Assembly (NCBI RefSeq): GCF_907164555.1
Contig: NZ_CAJQZC010000004.1
Coordinates: 186,001 to 250,000 of the forward strand
Length of the DNA stretch: 64,000 nt
Source: Paraburkholderia saeva
GTDB lineage: Bacteria > Pseudomonadota > Gammaproteobacteria > Burkholderiales > Burkholderiaceae
Reading direction: 5' to 3'
The stretch's first letter is position 1. Each line of letters starts with the position of its first letter. This document shows, piece by piece, positions 1-9,743 of this stretch. Position numbers and translations under genes: made by a program. The notes below the pieces were generated by a model. It saw only the letters and a program-made list of their open reading frames with translations, did no database searches and was not told the origin of the DNA.

Positions 1-250
1 TCTCCTTGGCGGCTGGACGAGCACGGCGGTGTGCTCGCCTCCAGTTCTGCAAGGGATATGCCAGTGAAGCGACGCGCACGGAAAATACGTTTCGCACCTT
101 GAGCGCGGGTTCAGAACGCGCTGTGGCGGGGCTTTCGGGCGCTGATTCGACGGCGGACTCGCGCGCGCGCGCGGTCCGCTGCACGCCATGTGTCGGGATG
201 CGGCGAACAGACGGCCGGCTGCTGTTGGAATAGGCGCGCTACGTGCCGCG

Positions 251-481
251 TCAGGTGTGACGTAGCGACGGCGACGCTGCGATGCCCGGGGCATCGGACG
301 ATGCGACTGGCGCCTGGCGGGCCGAGGGGAACCCCGGCGGATAGTCGACGACACGCGGCGCGCCGGGCGTCGGCTGGGCGAGGTGCTGCGCGCCGATGCG
401 TGCACCGCCGACGATGGCGGCCATCGCCTGGCTGTCGAGTTCGACGCTTTCGGTCAGATCGGTGATGACGAGGAGAGTCAT
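251..481 (-). CDS. Double-glycine leader peptide (Pro/Ala-rich cargo)
   Basis: A 76-residue protein whose first 26 residues form a bacteriocin-type leader. Visible motifs are ITDLTESVELD, then AMAAIVGG with the GG at residues 25-26. The cargo of about 50 residues is rich in Pro, Ala and Ser and has no cysteine, so disulfide or thioether chemistry is not expected. The leader matches four other small proteins in the window (at 678, 1051, 7500 and 19645). The C39 exporter at 14441 is the obvious candidate to cleave after GG and export it. It is the last of three peptide genes on this strand, about 195 bp behind its neighbour, and no promoter of its own was recognised. Function of the cargo is unknown. 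Confidence 0.7.
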   Translation of the reverse strand: MTLLVITDLTESVELDSQAMAAIVGGARIGAQHLAQPTPGAPRVVDYPPGFPSARQAPVASSDAPGIAASPSLRHT

Positions 482-677
482 GACGGTCCCAGGTGATCCA
501 GGTAATCATGGAATGCGAGGCGCGGCAGCCTGTACGGCCGGCTGCCGCCCGATGGTTGCCGATGCGGATACCGCTTCGCACAACCAGTATAGGAAATTCG
601 CCTCTGCCCCGTATGTTGCGGTTATCGTTTTAGCCGGCCGTAGCAGGAACCCCCGGGTCTCCTGCCCCGGCGCGGGA

Positions 678-962
678 TCAGAAGCTGGCCGTGTTGAAGG
701 CCTGTTGCGTCGGGCTCACGTCGAAGGCGAGCGGGCCCAGGTTTGCGCCGAGTATGCCGATGTTGTTCAGCGCCTCTACGTTGACGTACTGCATCTGCTC
801 GATGTTCTGGTTCACATTGACATTCACAGTGGGGCTCGCAACCGGGCCCTTGCCTTGCAGCCAGGGGTTGCCGAGGCCTGCCGTGCCACCGCGTACGGCC
901 GACATGGCGCGATGGTCGAGGTCGCGTGTCTGCGACAGATCCTGAATCATGATGGTTGACAT
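678..962 (-). CDS. Double-glycine leader peptide (Asn-rich cargo)
   Basis: A 94-residue protein with the leader pattern IQDLSQTRDLD followed by AMSAVRGG (GG at about residues 25-26). The cargo of about 68 residues is rich in Asn, Val, Gln and Gly, includes the alternating run NVNVNQN, and has no cysteine. A ribosome-binding site GGAG stands about 8 bases before the ATG. The gene follows the peptide gene ending at 1051 by 88 bp on the same strand, and the gap holds an inverted repeat, so the two are probably on one transcript. Likely processed and exported by the C39 ABC transporter at 14441. Whether it is antimicrobial, signalling or structural cannot be told from sequence. Confidence 0.78.
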   Translation of the reverse strand: MSTIMIQDLSQTRDLDHRAMSAVRGGTAGLGNPWLQGKGPVASPTVNVNVNQNIEQMQYVNVEALNNIGILGANLGPLAFDVSPTQQAFNTASF

Positions 963-1000
963 GACGATGCTCCAAAAGTATTGGAAAGAGAAAGGGAAGC

Positions 1001-1027
1001 GGTTCGCGAGCTTCGGACCGGCGAACC
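1001..1027. repeat. Inverted repeat between two peptide genes
   Basis: GGTTCGC at 1001-1007 and GCGAACC at 1021-1027 can pair around a 13-base loop. It lies between the peptide genes at 1051-1326 and 678-962. On the minus-strand transcript it is followed by a pyrimidine-rich stretch, so it could attenuate transcription or set the 3' end of the first peptide mRNA. Confidence 0.4.
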
Positions 1028-1050
1028 TGCGCGGGCCGCTTCCGTACGCA

Positions 1051-1326
1051 TTACTTCACGTTGATCGTGTTCTTCGCGTCGATCGAAGGATTGACGTTCG
1101 AGGTGACGTTGTCGAGGAAAGCCGAGCCGTTGCCGGTGGCTACCTGAACGTCCATCAGCGAAGCGATCGACTGGCTGGCGTTCACGTGCTTGCTCGTGTC
1201 GACCGTAATCGGTTCGAAGTTGAAGAAGTTGCTCGTCGGGAACACGTAGCCACCGCGAACGGCGCGCATGGCGTGGCCGTCGAGTTGTTCGGTGTGCGAC
1301 AGGTCTTTGATGGTCAGTGTTTTCAT
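1051..1326 (-). CDS. Double-glycine leader peptide, paralogue of the one at 7500
   Basis: A 91-residue protein starting at the ATG at 1326, chosen because AGGAG lies 8-9 bases upstream and because the leader (MKTLTIKDLSHTEQLD, then AMRAVRGG) begins here; the open frame runs further upstream without support. The cargo has no cysteine and ends with a segment containing ATGNGSAFLDNV and IDAKNTINV. That segment is nearly repeated in the peptide at 7500 (ATGNDSAFLDNV, IDSKNTVNM), so the two are paralogues. A sigma-54-type promoter stands at 1398-1413. It heads the minus-strand peptide group 1326-251. Inferred substrate of the C39 exporter. Confidence 0.82.
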   Translation of the reverse strand: MKTLTIKDLSHTEQLDGHAMRAVRGGYVFPTSNFFNFEPITVDTSKHVNASQSIASLMDVQVATGNGSAFLDNVTSNVNPSIDAKNTINVK

Positions 1327-1397
1327 TTCGGGTCTCCTGGCGGAAAAAGAAGTCTTGCAGCTGGTTGCGAGCATCATGTTTGCTCGGATGTCACTCA

Positions 1398-1413
1398 TGC
1401 ACAGGCCGTGCCA
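1398..1413 (-). promoter_or_regulatory. Sigma-54 (-24/-12) promoter of peptide operon
   Basis: Read on the minus strand the bases are TGGCACGGCCTGTGCA, giving GG-N10-GC, the defining -24/-12 spacing. It lies 72 bases upstream of the peptide start at 1326. The sequence from the promoter through the 5' leader is clearly similar to that of the peptide gene at 7500, including GAGTGACATCCGAGCA against TAGTGACACCCGAGCA. Confidence 0.75.
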
Positions 1414-1750
1414 GTTCTCCATGCATGCGGCAATAAACCTGCACGACGCCCGCTGCACAAGGCGCGGCCCGAATTGCGCGGTACGTGTGCCGTCGATGTG
1501 AACCGCACGCATGCGCCGGCGATGGTGGCGCGCGGCCAACTGCACGCTTCGCGGCGTTGGTCCCGTTACGACACCCGCGCTGTGAACGGGTCTCTACGGG
1601 CGTCGCGGGGCAATCCTGGTTTGCTTAAGATTCACCTGCGGGCTAGTATCGAAACAGCACATGTAACTGGTTACGACAGGTTGTTCACCGGCCTCTGCGG
1701 GGTTCACTGCCGCTCCTGCCGGTCCTACGGGAGCACGTCGCTTCGCACAT
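1414..1750. other. Intergenic region upstream of the kinase gene
   Basis: No gene was recognised here. The stretch separates the divergent peptide operon (promoter at 1398-1413) from the Ser/Thr kinase gene. It should hold upstream activator sites for the sigma-54 promoter and the kinase promoter, but I see no convincing -35/-10 pair. Confidence 0.4.
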
Positions 1751-3865
1751 ATGGCTAGCCTTGCGCATGTGATTCGCGATTATCAGAACGGCGGCCTGAC
1801 GCGCGATGAGTTCATCGCACGACTCGACAACACGCTGACGACCGACAGCCTGAGTCCCGCGCGGATGATGAATGTCCTCGACGAAGCGCACGCGCGTTCA
1901 CCGCTGCCCGCCGATCTGCACGCGGAAGTGCGGCGCCGTATCGAACAGCTTCCCGTTTCGAACCTCGCTGCCGGTGGCGAGGAAACGCGGCTGCAGACGC
2001 GCGTGGATGCGCCGTCGCTCGCTTCGTCCGGCATGAGCACGCCGGGCCCACTGCCCGGTCACGACCAGATCAAGGGCACCGGCGACACGCTCAATAACCG
2101 CTTCGTGCTGGAAGAGTGTCTGGGCGTGGGCGGCATGGGCACCGTCTACAAGGCGCTCGATCTGCGCAAGCTCGAAGCCTCCGATCGCAAGCCGTATCTC
2201 GCGATCAAGGTGCTGAACGTCCAGTTCCGCGGCAATCCGAAATCGCTGATCGCCTTGCAGCGCGAAGCGCGCAAGGCGCAGGTGCTCGCGCATCGCAACA
2301 TCGTGACCGTCTACGATTTCGACCGCGACGGCGCGATCGTCTATCTGACGATGGAGTATCTGTCGGGCAGGGCGTTGAGCCAGATCCTGCGTACCGAGGA
2401 TTTTCACGGCATGCCTGTGCGCGCGGCGTTGCCGATCGTGCGCGGCATGTGCGGTGCGCTCGCGTACGCGCACGAGCGCGGCTTCGTGCATTGCGACTTC
2501 AAGCCGGCGAACGTGTTCCTGACGGATACGGGCGAAGTGAAGGTGATCGACTTCGGCATCGCGCGCGTGTTCCAGCGGCCCGAAGAGGAGAGCGACGCGA
2601 CCGTGTTCGATCCCGGCACGCTCGGCGCGTTGACACCGGCGTATGCGAGCCCGGAAATGCTCGAGCATCGCGAGCCCGATCCACGTGACGATATCTATGC
2701 ACTCGGCTGCATCACGTACGAACTGCTGACGGGACATCATCCGTTCGACCGGCAGTCCGCGACGCAGGCGCGCAGTACCGGTCGAAAACCGGAGCGACCG
2801 CCCAACCTCGACGCACGACAGTGGCGTGCGTTGCGCTCGGCCCTCTCGTTCGACCGCAATACGCGTATGCCGACTGTCGCGCGTTTCGTCGAAGAGTTCG
2901 GCGCCGAAGAAAAGGTCGCGGCGAAATCTGCGACGCGCGTGAAGGTGGGCATCGCAGCCGGTGTGGCGGTGCTGGTTGCCGCGGGCGTCGGCGTGGGGGT
3001 GTACCGGGCGTCGTCGGGCGGACATGGTGAAGCGGTGACATCCGGAGACGTTGCGTCGTCGGCGGCGGTGGGGGCTTCGGCGCCGGTGGCGACGGAGGCT
3101 TCCACGGCTTCTGCGGCGTCCGTCGTGCAGGCGGCACCTCCCCCGGCGCCAGCGCCAGTTGCGCCGCCTGCGCCTGCGCCGAAACCCGCGCTTTCGATGG
3201 CCGCGGTGACGCCTGTGCTTGCCCGGGTGGCGTGTTCCGCGCTCGCGCCTTCCGTCGACGGACACACCCTGCACGTGCAGGGTTTTGTTCCGCAGCACTA
3301 TGGCGTGACGCAGCTGAAAAGTACGCTGGGCGCGGTGCCTGGCGTCGATGCGCTGAACCTCGACGTGCAGACAATCGCCGACGACAGGTGCGACGAGATG
3401 AAGTCGTTCGCGCCTTACTGGGTCAGCAACCTGCAGGGCGGCCACGCCACGGCGCTCCATGTGCGGCCGGCCAGCGGGCAGTTGACCGAAGGCGATCCGC
3501 TGGTCGTCGATATCACGACGCCGGGGTACGACTCATACGTAAATCTCGACTATTACCAGCTGGATGGCAGCGTCGTCCACATGGTGCCGGGGCCGCGCGC
3601 AAAGGACAATCAGGCGCCGCCGCACTATGCCGCGACGATTGGCGGAGGCGGAGACTGGGTGATCGCGAAACCGTTCGGATCGGAGCTGGTGGTGTTGATG
3701 GTGACACCTGTACCGCTCTTCGACAGGATGCGTCCGGAGAGCGAATCGCGCGCCGATTACCTGCATGCACTCGACGCGCGTCTCGCGCAGATCGCGGGCA
3801 AATACGGACGCGAGCGTATCGGTGTCGACATCGCGCAGATCACGACGAAGGCTCGCGCGCATTGA
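1751..3865 (+). CDS. Membrane Ser/Thr protein kinase with C-terminal DUF4384-like domain
   Basis: A 704-residue eukaryotic-type protein kinase. The kinase domain covers about residues 116-385: glycine loop GVGGMG near 125-130, the ATP-anchoring Lys in AIKV near 153, catalytic loop HCDFKPANV near 247-255 (HCD in place of the commoner HRD, with the Asp kept), and DFG near 267-269. A single membrane helix lies near 399-418. It is followed by an Ala/Pro-rich spacer and an extracytoplasmic domain resembling DUF4384 (about 555-680). The kinase faces the cytoplasm and could phosphorylate partners read by the FHA protein at 9744; the PP2C at 18869 would oppose it. It converges on the caspase/FGE gene with 50 bp between. 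Confidence 0.9.
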   Translation: MASLAHVIRDYQNGGLTRDEFIARLDNTLTTDSLSPARMMNVLDEAHARSPLPADLHAEVRRRIEQLPVSNLAAGGEETRLQTRVDAPSLASSGMSTPGPLPGHDQIKGTGDTLNNRFVLEECLGVGGMGTVYKALDLRKLEASDRKPYLAIKVLNVQFRGNPKSLIALQREARKAQVLAHRNIVTVYDFDRDGAIVYLTMEYLSGRALSQILRTEDFHGMPVRAALPIVRGMCGALAYAHERGFVHCDFKPANVFLTDTGEVKVIDFGIARVFQRPEEESDATVFDPGTLGALTPAYASPEMLEHREPDPRDDIYALGCITYELLTGHHPFDRQSATQARSTGRKPERPPNLDARQWRALRSALSFDRNTRMPTVARFVEEFGAEEKVAAKSATRVKVGIAAGVAVLVAAGVGVGVYRASSGGHGEAVTSGDVASSAAVGASAPVATEASTASAASVVQAAPPPAPAPVAPPAPAPKPALSMAAVTPVLARVACSALAPSVDGHTLHVQGFVPQHYGVTQLKSTLGAVPGVDALNLDVQTIADDRCDEMKSFAPYWVSNLQGGHATALHVRPASGQLTEGDPLVVDITTPGYDSYVNLDYYQLDGSVVHMVPGPRAKDNQAPPHYAATIGGGGDWVIAKPFGSELVVLMVTPVPLFDRMRPESESRADYLHALDARLAQIAGKYGRERIGVDIAQITTKARAH

Positions 3866-3915
3866 GCACATGCTGAACGCGCGCTTCAAACCCGCAGGCA
3901 GTTACGCCTTTTCGC

Positions 3916-5826
<1,911 letters not shown>

Positions 5827-6182
5827 TTTTAAATCCTGTTTGTTCTGGACCGAACTCAGGTTTCCGGCCACCGGCGCTCCGGTACCGGCGGCTGCCACGC
5901 GTGGCGCGGCAGTCTCCGCGCACGACCCTGCCTGGCGTATCGATGTATGCGAGTCGTTATAACCAACGATAGCACGCAGTTCGCGCGTCAGAACGTTAAC
6001 GAGAGTGGCGTATCTTTTTGGCAAGTTCCGTCCTAAGCTAAACCATAAAGCAGACAACAGAGATCGGGGTTTTTTACCGGTCGTTCCGACACGCACGTGT
6101 GCCCCGCGCCTCGCCAGAGCGTGCGGAGAGGCTCTTTTTGCACAGCAGGGGCGACCCGGATAATTCTTCGGGAGAATGCGCA
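5827..6182. other. Divergent intergenic region
   Basis: No gene was recognised. The region must hold promoters for the caspase/FGE gene (minus) and the DUF4399 pair (plus). Short GC-rich inverted motifs built on CCGGCG occur near 5870-5895. No -24/-12 or clear -35/-10 sequence was found. Confidence 0.4.
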
Positions 6183-6623
6183 ATGCCAAAAAGAATAATG
6201 CTGGGTGCGCTGTATGTCTTTGCTTCGCTGTTCCTTGCGAACGCGCCTGCGTTCGCCGCCCAGACGCCTTCGCCGCCGGGCGCCGAGGAGTACATCATCT
6301 GGCCCGCCGACGGCACCGTGATTCACGGTGGCAAGTTATGGGTGCGCATGGGGTTGCGCAACATGGGCGTGTGTCCCAAGGGCGTCAACATCCCGAATAC
6401 CGGGCACCACCATCTGCTGATCGATACCGACCTGCCGCCGATGCCGATGGATCAGGAAATTCCATCGGATCGCAATCACCTGCATTTCGGCGCGGGTGAA
6501 ACGGATGCGCGCATCGAACTGCCGCCGGGCAAACATACGCTGCAGCTGCTGCTCGGCGACTACAACCACGTGCCGCACAATCCGCCGGTGTATTCGAAGA
6601 AGATCACCATCATCGTGAAATGA
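6183..6623 (+). CDS. Periplasmic DUF4399 protein (copy 1)
   Basis: A 146-residue protein with a signal peptide (about 1-25, cleavage after AFA). The start at 6183 has a GGGAG site 8 bases upstream. The mature part is a DUF4399 domain, recognised by [27 protein letters not shown] and [14 protein letters not shown]. His-rich motifs suggest a metal or ligand site but no activity is established. It is followed after 44 bp by a close paralogue (6668-7111), so the pair is a tandem duplication in one operon. Its role in the export cluster is unknown. Confidence 0.87.
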   Translation: MPKRIMLGALYVFASLFLANAPAFAAQTPSPPGAEEYIIWPADGTVIHGGKLWVRMGLRNMGVCPKGVNIPNTGHHHLLIDTDLPPMPMDQEIPSDRNHLHFGAGETDARIELPPGKHTLQLLLGDYNHVPHNPPVYSKKITIIVK

Positions 6624-6667
6624 GCGGGCGCGGCCGCTTTGGCCTCCCAGGACGGAGAGCACCTTCC

Positions 6668-7111
6668 ATGTACAAGATCATTGCTGTCGCTGCGTCCGCC
6701 GTGGCGTTTCTGGCACTGGCACCGCTTGCGCCCGAGGCGGCATTCGCGGGCACCACACCGTCGCCCGCCGGCGCCTTCGCGTATATCGGTTATCCAAACG
6801 ACGGCCAGGTCGTGCCGGCCAACAAGCCGTTTCGCGTGTGGTTCGGGCTGCGCTATATGGGCGTCGCGCCGAAAGGCGTCAAGTATCCGAACACGGGCCA
6901 CCACCACCTGCTGATCGATACCGATCTGCCACCGATGGACCAGGAGATTCCCTCCGATCGCAACCATCTGCATTTCGGCGCGGGTGAAACGGAGACGATG
7001 ATCGAGTTGCCGCCCGGCAAGCACACGCTGCAACTGCTGATGGGCGACGACATGCATATGCCGCACAACCCGCCTGTCTACTCGAAGAAGATCACCGTCA
7101 TCGCAAGGTGA
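6668..7111 (+). CDS. Periplasmic DUF4399 protein (copy 2)
   Basis: A 147-residue protein with a signal peptide (about residues 1-27). The start at 6668 is preceded by GGAG. It shares [37 protein letters not shown] and the C-terminal [10 protein letters not shown] with copy 1. It differs mainly in the signal peptide and in having MHMPHN where copy 1 has NHVPHN. Tandem duplicate of 6183-6623; together they probably form one transcript ending near the inverted repeats at 7140-7189. Function unknown. Confidence 0.87.
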   Translation: MYKIIAVAASAVAFLALAPLAPEAAFAGTTPSPAGAFAYIGYPNDGQVVPANKPFRVWFGLRYMGVAPKGVKYPNTGHHHLLIDTDLPPMDQEIPSDRNHLHFGAGETETMIELPPGKHTLQLLMGDDMHMPHNPPVYSKKITVIAR

Positions 7112-7139
7112 GACGAGGCCGGCGCGACTGTGATCGCAT

Positions 7140-7189
7140 GTCTTTAGCGCGTCGCCACGTCAGGCTGCGCGCTAAAGCCTGCTAAAGAC
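7140..7189. repeat. Inverted repeat set built on CTTTAGC/GCTAAAG
   Basis: CTTTAGCGCG at 7142-7151 pairs perfectly with CGCGCTAAAG at 7168-7177. A second complement, GCTAAAGAC at 7181-7189, pairs instead with GTCTTTAGC at 7140-7148, so two alternative stems exist. The core GCTAAAG occurs again at 7394-7400, just before the sigma-54 promoter at 7411. It could end the DUF4399 transcript or serve as an activator-binding cluster. Confidence 0.5.
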
Positions 7190-7499
7190 CATGTCGAAGT
7201 CCTTTACCACTGCCGCAACGGGGACGCGCGCAAAGGCAGAAATCCAGAATGTCTTTCGTCACCCAACACTATCGCGTGTGTTGTCGGTCAAAGCCCATCA
7301 CCCTTGCTGATCCCATCCCGTCCCCTGAGCGCGTCATGCACTCACGCGTAACGCGCACGCCCCAGTGTTTTCAAGGCTCCGCAGGTTTTCTTCGCTAAAG
7401 ATCACGTGCCTGGCACAGGCCATGCATTAGTGACACCCGAGCAGACAAGATGCTCGAAACCAGATGCAGGACCTGACCTTTACCCTTTGGAGACCTATC
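7190..7499. other. Regulatory region of the peptide gene at 7500
   Basis: No gene was recognised. It contains an AACAC/GTGTT inverted pair near 7266-7283 and CGCGTAACGC at 7345-7354, a 10-mer also found upstream of the peptide gene at 19645. A further GCTAAAG copy lies near 7394 and the -24/-12 promoter at 7411-7426. The region is long enough for upstream sites of a sigma-54 activator. Confidence 0.5.
7411..7426 (+). promoter_or_regulatory. Sigma-54 (-24/-12) promoter of peptide gene
   Basis: TGGCACAGGCCATGCA shows GG-N10-GC. It lies 74 bases before the ATG at 7500, with an expected start of transcription near 7437. Promoter and 5' leader are homologous to those of the peptide gene at 1326, indicating duplication of the whole unit. 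Confidence 0.78.
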
Positions 7500-7775
7500 A
7501 TGACAACGCTGATGATCAAAGACCTTTCGAATGCTCAAGACCTCGACAGCAAGAAGATGCGCGCCGTGCGCGGTGGCTTCGCACCGTTCCCGTCGAACAA
7601 CTACGTCAACATCATGCCGATCACGTTCGATGCCAGCAAGACGGCCTACGTCAAGCAGCTCAACGAAAACCAGCTCGGCTCGCAGATCGCTACCGGCAAC
7701 GACTCGGCTTTCCTTGACAACGTCAAGACGATCTCGAATCCGTATATCGACAGCAAGAACACCGTCAACATGTAA
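7500..7775 (+). CDS. Double-glycine leader peptide
   Basis: A 91-residue protein. The ATG at 7500 is preferred over an earlier in-frame one because TTTGGAG lies about 8 bases upstream and the leader pattern begins here (IKDLSNAQDLD, then KMRAVRGG). The cargo of about 65 residues is rich in Asn, lacks cysteine, and shares its C-terminal half with the peptide at 1051. It stands alone, immediately before the outer-membrane factor gene, with its own sigma-54 promoter (7411-7426) and a strong hairpin 18 bases after the stop. Expected substrate of the C39 exporter. Confidence 0.85.
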   Translation: MTTLMIKDLSNAQDLDSKKMRAVRGGFAPFPSNNYVNIMPITFDASKTAYVKQLNENQLGSQIATGNDSAFLDNVKTISNPYIDSKNTVNM

Positions 7776-7793
7776 AGCGTGACGGGGAGACCA

Positions 7794-7819
7794 CCGCGGA
7801 GACCTCGCCGTCTCCGCGG
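7794..7819 (+). terminator. GC-rich hairpin after peptide gene
   Basis: CCGCGGAGAC at 7794-7803 and GTCTCCGCGG at 7810-7819 form a perfect 10-bp stem with a 6-base loop, 18 bases past the peptide stop codon. There is no T-run directly after it, so it may be a transcript-end stabiliser or partial terminator that isolates the abundant peptide mRNA from the exporter genes. Confidence 0.5.
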
Positions 7820-8023
7820 ACAGAAGCCGGCGACGCCATCGCGTACGCCGGCTCAAATGAAAAAGAGACCACCACCAATCGTTCTTTTTATAGACCTCGC
7901 CGCACCGCAACTACCCCCGCGCCCAACCGCCCGCCACGCTTCCGAACCGGAAGACGTGCAGGACGAGCTTTGCCTGATCGCGCGCGCCCGAATGCAGTGC
8001 CGCTGGATTGACCGGAGATTATC

Positions 8024-9544
8024 GTGTCAGCGTTGCTTCATTCGAGAGTCCGTCGTACCTGTCGCATCGCGTCAGCCAGCCGTCGTGTCGCGGATGATGG
8101 AGCAGGCGCAGAACCTCTCCCTGCCGCATCTTCCACACGCGCGTTCAGGACGCTCGGCGCCGTGCTGCTTTCCGCCGTTTTGCTTTCCGCATGTGTCGAT
8201 GTCAGCATGCCCGACTACAAGCGCCCCGATACACCGGCGAAAGCGTCGTGGTCCGACAAGACCGGCTCGATCGTTTCGCCTGCCGAGACAATTGAACCCG
8301 ACTGGTGGAAGGGCTTTCAGGACCCGTACCTGAATACGCTCATTGCAAAGGCGATTTCCGGCAACTTCGATATCAAGGTGCTGGCCGCACGCATCGACGT
8401 CGCCGGCGCGCAGATCGGCGAAGCGAAGTCCGGCGCGCTGCCGACGATGGATCTTGGCGCCGGCGCGAATTTCCAGAAGATCACCGGCCAGCCCTTTACG
8501 CAGCAATACAACCTTGCGACCCAGGTGAACTGGGACATCGATATCTGGGGCAAGGTCGAGAAGGGTGTGCAGGCGCAAAAAGCCGAATTTCATGCCACCG
8601 AAGCCGACTGGCGTGCGGGCTACCTCGAACTCGTATCGAACGTCTCGACGACGTATTTCCAGATTCTCCAGTTCGACGACCAGATCGAGCAGCAACAGAA
8701 GACGCTCGCGACGAACCGCCAGATCCTCGCGATCTACGACGGCATGAACCGCAACGGCCTCGTGCCGAAGACGCAGGTGCTGCGCCAGCAGGCGGAGATC
8801 AATCGTCTGACTAACGAACTGCTGGAACTGCGCCGCTCGCGCGACGTGGCGAACAACGCGCTCGCGACGCTCGTCGGCGTGCCTGCCGGGGAATTCAGGT
8901 TGCCGACCGGGCATCTCCAGCAGCGCGTCCAGCTGCCGCCGGTGCCGGCCGGCTTGCCCGCGCAACTGCTGTCGCGCCGGCCCGACGTGGTCGCAGCGGA
9001 ATTCCGCGTGCTCGAATCGTACGACCTGGTGGGCGAATCCAAGCTCGCGCAGTTGCCGACGATCAGCCTGACGGGCCACGCCGGCACAGCCAGTTTCGCG
9101 CTGACGGATCTGCTGAAGTCGTTCACCTACGGCTTCATGCCGAGCATCAACATTCCGCTACTCGACCCGGGCGTGCGGGCGCACGTGAAAACCACGCAGG
9201 CGCAGCAGACAGTCGCCGAGCAGCAATATCGCAGCACGGTCATGGCTGCGTTTGAAGAAACGGAGAGTGCACTCGTCAACCTGAGTTCGCACCGTCAACA
9301 GCGCGTCGAACTACAGGAAGAGGTGTCGCGGCTGCAGATCGTCGCGAACCAGATCGAAGCGCAACTGAAGGAAGGCGTGGTGTCGCAGCTCGAAGTGTTC
9401 GAGACGGAACGCTCGCTGCTGCTGGCCCAGCAGGATCTGCTGGCCAATCATCAGCAGATTCTGTCGGACACCGTGCTGCTCTACAAGGCGCTCGGCGGCG
9501 GCTGGCCGACCGTTGACGTGCAGTTGCAGGTAAAGCAGCAATGA
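8024..9544 (+). CDS. Outer-membrane efflux lipoprotein, TolC/NodT family
   Basis: A 506-residue outer-membrane factor, the exit duct of tripartite export machines. A lipobox LLSAC puts the lipidated Cys near residue 57, which implies an N-terminal extension before the signal helix (about 40-56). The GTG at 8024 has GGAG about 8 bases upstream; a TTG nine bases downstream is an alternative. The body has the two repeated coiled-coil halves of the family, recognisable by PDWWKGFQDPYLNTLI, LSRRPDVVAAEFRV and the C-terminal LLYKALGGGW. It precedes the FHA, HlyD and ABC genes and should dock with the HlyD adaptor to carry processed peptides across the outer membrane. Confidence 0.9.
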   Translation: MSALLHSRVRRTCRIASASRRVADDGAGAEPLPAASSTRAFRTLGAVLLSAVLLSACVDVSMPDYKRPDTPAKASWSDKTGSIVSPAETIEPDWWKGFQDPYLNTLIAKAISGNFDIKVLAARIDVAGAQIGEAKSGALPTMDLGAGANFQKITGQPFTQQYNLATQVNWDIDIWGKVEKGVQAQKAEFHATEADWRAGYLELVSNVSTTYFQILQFDDQIEQQQKTLATNRQILAIYDGMNRNGLVPKTQVLRQQAEINRLTNELLELRRSRDVANNALATLVGVPAGEFRLPTGHLQQRVQLPPVPAGLPAQLLSRRPDVVAAEFRVLESYDLVGESKLAQLPTISLTGHAGTASFALTDLLKSFTYGFMPSINIPLLDPGVRAHVKTTQAQQTVAEQQYRSTVMAAFEETESALVNLSSHRQQRVELQEEVSRLQIVANQIEAQLKEGVVSQLEVFETERSLLLAQQDLLANHQQILSDTVLLYKALGGGWPTVDVQLQVKQQ

Positions 9545-9743
9545 ACCGGTCAAGCGGTGTCCAGGCGCACGGTGAGTGGTTGCTCACGCCGTTCATCTTC
9601 CGTGCCGGACAATTGACTACCGCGATGTGTGACTTACAATCTTTGTGTGACCGCGGCCCACACGGTCGGGCGCGTCTCGCAGCATCCGCCGCGGATCCCA
9701 GCGGCGCGCCACTGACGCATCCGCGGCAGCGGGTAAACGCTTA

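Noticed and set aside
1898-3460. Long minus-strand open frame (520 residues) opposite the kinase gene
   Set aside because: Arg/His-rich shadow translation typical of antisense frames in GC-rich genes; no start signal or domain. Other long antisense frames in the window were dropped for the same reason.
6710-6735. TGGCACTGGCACCGCTTGC as a promoter
   Set aside because: It matches GG-N10-GC but lies inside the signal-peptide coding region of the second DUF4399 gene; such matches arise by chance in GC-rich coding sequence.
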